DNA from: Amphibalanus amphitrite
Taxonomy: Eukaryota; Arthropoda; Thecostraca; Balanomorpha; Balanidae
Length of the DNA stretch: 64,000 nucleotides
Assembly: GCF_019059575.1 (NCBI RefSeq)
Contig: NW_024881562.1
Coordinates: forward strand, 992,001 to 1,056,000
Direction of reading: 5' to 3'
Translations under genes and position numbers: made by a program
In this document: positions 63,001 through 64,000 of the stretch, in pieces
Layout of the letters: every line of letters begins with the position of its first letter
Position numbering within the stretch: position 1 is the stretch's first letter
Notes under the pieces: generated by a model
What the model was told of the DNA's origin: nothing
Databases searched by the model: none
What the model saw: only the letters and a program-made list of their open reading frames with translations

Positions 63001-64000
63001 ATACTTTTGGGTTTTGTTGCCAAACTGGGTGGAAAAGGAATACGACGATAATGCCAATCTAGGGTGCGGAGTCTCGCGCATCTTGCTGTTGCGATTTCCG
63101 AGTGGCCGATAGCATAGTAAGCGCGTTATTCTCGGTTTTGTCGAAAAAAGAATACCTACCACGCAGTTTGCAGAGGGCTGTACATACTTTCTCCGTTCCT
63201 CAGAGCACGTGTCATCCATCGTGCGCCCTGCTGATCTACAGTCTTTCTTTCTTCCCCAGAGCACGTGGTATCCATCCTGTGCGCCCTGCTGAGGCACTGC
63301 CGCGGCCAGCTGCGTCAGCGAATAGTGGCCAAATTCACGGAGAACGACTGTGAAAAGGTGGACCGCCTCATGGAGCTGCACTTCAAGTACCTGGACAAGG
63401 TAGGTCCAGGAATGGGCGTAGAGTGAAACCCCATTATCAACGTGCCCAAGCGCCATCAAAGGAGGGCTTTGAGGCAATATTTTTCCCAGCTCCCTTACCT
63501 GTCCCTCTCTATTCCCAGAGCACATGGCTACTAGGCGGACGATACAGGGTGGCAGCTAAGTGCCTATCTGACCTTACTAATCGCATCCTTCACACTAACC
63601 TGACCAGCTGCAGCTTACTTAACTGTTGCAGCTGCTGACTCTGAGCTGCAACCGACCGCAGCTGTACGCGGTACATGTCGGTAGTCCATGCCCCTCAGCT
63701 GACGGCCGATCCTGTCCCTAGCTATACAGCACGGACGGGCGGTACCTTTCTGTTCTGGGCTAGTATCCATCTGTAGAGGCTCATTACCTCTCCGTCCGGG
63801 GTCTGTAGGCACCCCTCCGTGCAGAAGCAGTACCCGTCATACCTCTGCGCCCTCCAGTCCCAGTTGTGCACTGTGCACTGTGCAGCACAGACAGGCGGTT
63901 TTTCTGTACAGACCTGGTGGCTGGTGCCTTTCTCACCGTTACCCGTACCACCAGGTATACAGCACGGACGCGGCGCTGGAGTCCGAGCGCGGACTGGAGG
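56997..64000 (+). CDS. CTNNBL1: Beta-catenin-like protein 1, eight visible exons, continues past the right edge
   Basis: Nuclear armadillo-repeat protein that associates with the CDC5L/Prp19 spliceosome complex and binds nuclear localisation signals (family knowledge). Exons are 56997-57026, 60060-60206, 60417-60695, 60916-61250, 61650-61850, 62230-62411, 63260-63399 and probably 63955-64000. All introns shown are GT-AG and the phases join in frame (0, 0, 0, 2, 2, 1, 0). Conserved landmarks include the start MDVTELLSYK, an acidic-basic segment (KRHLEGEDEEEEAAPRR), NTDIAIAVIDLLQ, RLDETVTEEAAGVHSALAIV, PFDANKLY, LLGELDGIDVLLQQL, GEGLQLMNLML and FTENDCEKVDRLMELHFKYL. About 453 codons are present of the usual 560, so the final armadillo repeats lie outside. 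Intron 1 hosts an intronless gene on the same strand. Confidence 0.96.
58106..59650 (+). CDS. Secreted cysteine-ladder coiled-coil protein, intronless, in CTNNBL1 intron 1
   Basis: 514 codons, start ATG 58106 (a second ATG at residue 4 is possible), stop TAA. Residues 1-23 are a signal peptide (hydrophobic core VLCAVLLAA, cleavage probably before EYQ). Residues about 40-465 are charged, Glu/Arg/Gln/Leu-rich and strongly helical: a long coiled coil with breaks near 246-250 (PEPRP) and 338-345. Twenty cysteines follow the signal peptide, at 45, 59, 72, 108, 163, 217, 231, 263, 270, 277, 305, 319, 350, 357, 364, 378, 392, 428, 463 and 467; most are separated by multiples of seven. N-glycosylation sequons lie at N393 and N419. 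The tail (470-514) is acidic, Gly/Thr/Asp rich. Codon use is GC rich like the CTNNBL1 exons. I recognise no family. A disulfide-bonded extracellular rod (matrix, cuticle, mucus or adhesive) is a guess. Absence of introns may mean an old retrogene, but no poly(A) or duplication is visible. Confidence 0.82.
   Translation: MFVMAGLAPVLCAVLLAARPVLSEYQLERMPASDRRLATATLSRCREFNEHTADETAQCAARTRRLSLSTRCRDLNAHLELAEARLDRLEEFLLLRQLESVQPLLADCSEEAAAEVRSLESQRQQLRETVAEAVRHIEEQEEKQRAVERETDALREEKSVVDCELERLETEQRLLERQLELQTVALEELTGQREAQTELAAALEAADAERTQAAELCRRQTEEHRRRLETCRQEATRLETRLQELPEPRPEAQVALERELSACHGELDACAVTVSACAADLETASTHLIQREMAALAERGRLQGCQRELIAGRGRFNQCRTSARALFGQIRVLQREARGSAAAAGRLDQCYSESSLCGSRAAQCAQQLTDLSAGGDECRTQTADWRSRWFACNTSVASLEEQRLAPLRLVAQRLEEVVNETVARGRRCEEDDLRTRADRGFAEEELRRAQAALAATKQTLDECQLECWVGQAGEGDGAAEGEPATVATTDSGTDTGTGHDYGGDYDITDWSIGT
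60060..60206 (+). CDS. CTNNBL1: CTNNBL1 exon 2
   Basis: 49 codons between TTTTCAG and CAG|GTATGG. Contains the basic-acidic NLS-like segment (TKRHLEGEDEEEE) and a linker rich in Pro, Asp and Glu. Phase 0 on both sides. Confidence 0.92.
60417..60695 (+). CDS. CTNNBL1: CTNNBL1 exon 3
   Basis: 93 codons. EPLDENLLKRLILQLEKRTLRNQEMRTKY corresponds to the first conserved helices, cited here only as the blocks EPLDENLLKR and NQEMRTKY. It ends with NTDIAIAVIDLLQ at the donor CAG|GTGAGG. Confidence 0.95.
60825..60893 (+). pseudogene. Decayed duplicate of the CTNNBL1 exon 4 start
   Basis: After a usable-looking acceptor CTTCAG come GAGCTGACGGA and a related continuation (ELTDFDTNTEEAG against ELTDVETDTDEGE in the real exon), then a TAA at 60891. 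It sits 91 bases before the true exon. If spliced in, it would truncate the protein. Confidence 0.7.
60916..61250 (+). CDS. CTNNBL1: CTNNBL1 exon 4
   Basis: 335 bases, acceptor TACAG, donor AACAG|GTGAGC, ends in phase 2. Encodes ELTDVETDTDEG through RLDETVTEEAAGVHSALAIVE and PFDANKLYASEMLSVLVQ, armadillo-repeat core. Confidence 0.95.
61251..61649 (+). other. CTNNBL1 intron 4 with a short inverted repeat and a small array
   Basis: AAAGGCAAAAACTACTA (about 61461) and TAGCAGTTTTTGCCTTT (about 61521) form an imperfect hairpin. From about 61552 to 61628 a degenerate array of about 24-bp units (CGCTGAGCTGAAGTGTCCTC) runs up to the acceptor. Confidence 0.6.
61650..61850 (+). CDS. CTNNBL1: CTNNBL1 exon 5
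   Basis: 201 bases, acceptor CATCAG, donor CTCAG|GTCGGT. Encodes TLLGELDGIDVLLQQLAYY to GEGLQLMNLML. Phase 2 at both ends. The open frame extends into both introns, but the family alignment stops at these sites. Confidence 0.95.
62230..62411 (+). CDS. CTNNBL1: CTNNBL1 exon 6
   Basis: 182 bases, acceptor TCTCAG after a C13 tract, donor GAAG|GTAGGG. Encodes REKKLSRNGALKVLNYATSG (first residue split), ILGLRTLFPLFM and the lysine-rich KHKRKGLSVEEHE. Ends in phase 1. Confidence 0.94.
62790..63187. repeat. Compound foldback in CTNNBL1 intron 6
   Basis: Outer arms of about 100 bases (left from 62790, right ending 63187) share ACTGCGTGGTAGGTATTC and drift outward. Inside lie a second inverted pair (GGCAACAAAATGCAAAAG at 62963-62980 with CTTTTGGGTTTTGTTGCC at 63004-63021) and a perfect 10-bp stem (CTTCGATTAG at 62921 with CTAATCGAAG at 62939). 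No terminal duplication identified. Confidence 0.8.
63204..63241 (+). pseudogene. Decayed duplicate of the CTNNBL1 exon 7 start
   Basis: TTCCTCAG then AGCACGTGTCATCCATC and GTGCGCCCTGCTGA, matching the true exon start 56 bases further on except for a 2-base deletion and two substitutions. The deletion shifts the frame. A weaker relative, TTCCCAGAGCACATGGCTA, lies at 63512 in intron 7. Confidence 0.75.
63260..63399 (+). CDS. CTNNBL1: CTNNBL1 exon 7
   Basis: 140 bases, acceptor TTCCCCAG, donor AAG|GTAGGT. Encodes EHVVSILCALLRHCRGQL and KFTENDCEKVDRLMELHFKY. Ends in phase 0. Confidence 0.94.
63722..63750 (+). pseudogene. Decayed duplicate of the CTNNBL1 exon 8 start
   Basis: TATACAGCACGGACG at 63723-63737 is identical to the start of exon 8 at 63956-63970 and follows CCCTAGC instead of CCACCAGG. 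A further relative (GTGCAGCACAGACAGGCGG) lies at about 63884. Confidence 0.65.
63955..64000 (+). CDS. CTNNBL1: CTNNBL1 exon 8 (probable, cut by the window edge)
   Basis: Acceptor CACCAG, then VYSTDAALESERGLE in phase 0, directly continuing FKYLDK. Sequence similarity to the family is low at this point, so the border rests on the acceptor, the phase and the open frame. Confidence 0.65.

Overview
The window is animal nuclear DNA, almost certainly from an invertebrate. It has GT-AG introns, a spliced single-copy metazoan housekeeping gene, microsatellites and a dense layer of eukaryotic transposable elements, and nothing bacterial or viral. CpG is not depleted, several stretches of 1-5 kb are very GC rich, and the mix of PHD-bearing LINEs, hAT and TTAA-target elements would suit a crustacean. 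The species call is inference only.

Host genes lie in the last 7 kb, on the plus strand. CTNNBL1 (beta-catenin-like 1, an armadillo-repeat protein of the CDC5L/Prp19 splicing complex) starts at 56997 and leaves the right edge. Eight exons are visible. Its 3-kb first intron contains an intronless 514-codon gene on the same strand (58106-59650). That gene encodes a secreted coiled-coil protein whose cysteines recur every 7 or 14 residues. I recognise no family for it, and it is the most interesting gene here. Several CTNNBL1 exons are preceded by decayed copies of their own 5' ends, each with a 3' splice site.

The rest is transposon stratigraphy. Many borders can be set exactly because an uninterrupted copy of the target element lies elsewhere in the window. 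(1) 107-7108: a tRNA-derived SINE holds a TTAA-flanked inverted-repeat element, which holds a ~5.4-kb LINE, whose ORF1 is split by a TA-flanked inverted-repeat element. (2) 18633-20534: a hAT element with an 8-bp target duplication. (3) 26187-31974: two members of a TTAA/CCCGCGC element family. The second holds a 3.2-kb element, which holds a hAT, which holds a foldback. (4) 36357-38751: a 5'-truncated LINE with an intact reverse transcriptase-RNase H frame and a 14-bp target duplication. (5) 40123-46659: an inverted-repeat element holds a second copy of the hAT of item 2, which holds another hAT (with a LINE fragment and a minisatellite) and a third TTAA/CCCGCGC element. (6) 50352-51362: a fourth TTAA/CCCGCGC element. 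(7) 52903-55906: clean copies of elements seen nested elsewhere.

The four TTAA/CCCGCGC elements share an unusual design. Each copy carries its own short terminal tag and G-run hairpin, closely matched between its two ends but different in the other copies, and each carries arrays of AGGTCA, the nuclear-receptor half-site. Between elements, the stretches 7.1-18.4, 20.5-25.8, 32-36.3, 38.8-40.1 and 46.7-50.3 kb show degenerate minisatellites and GC-rich DNA but no gene I can support.
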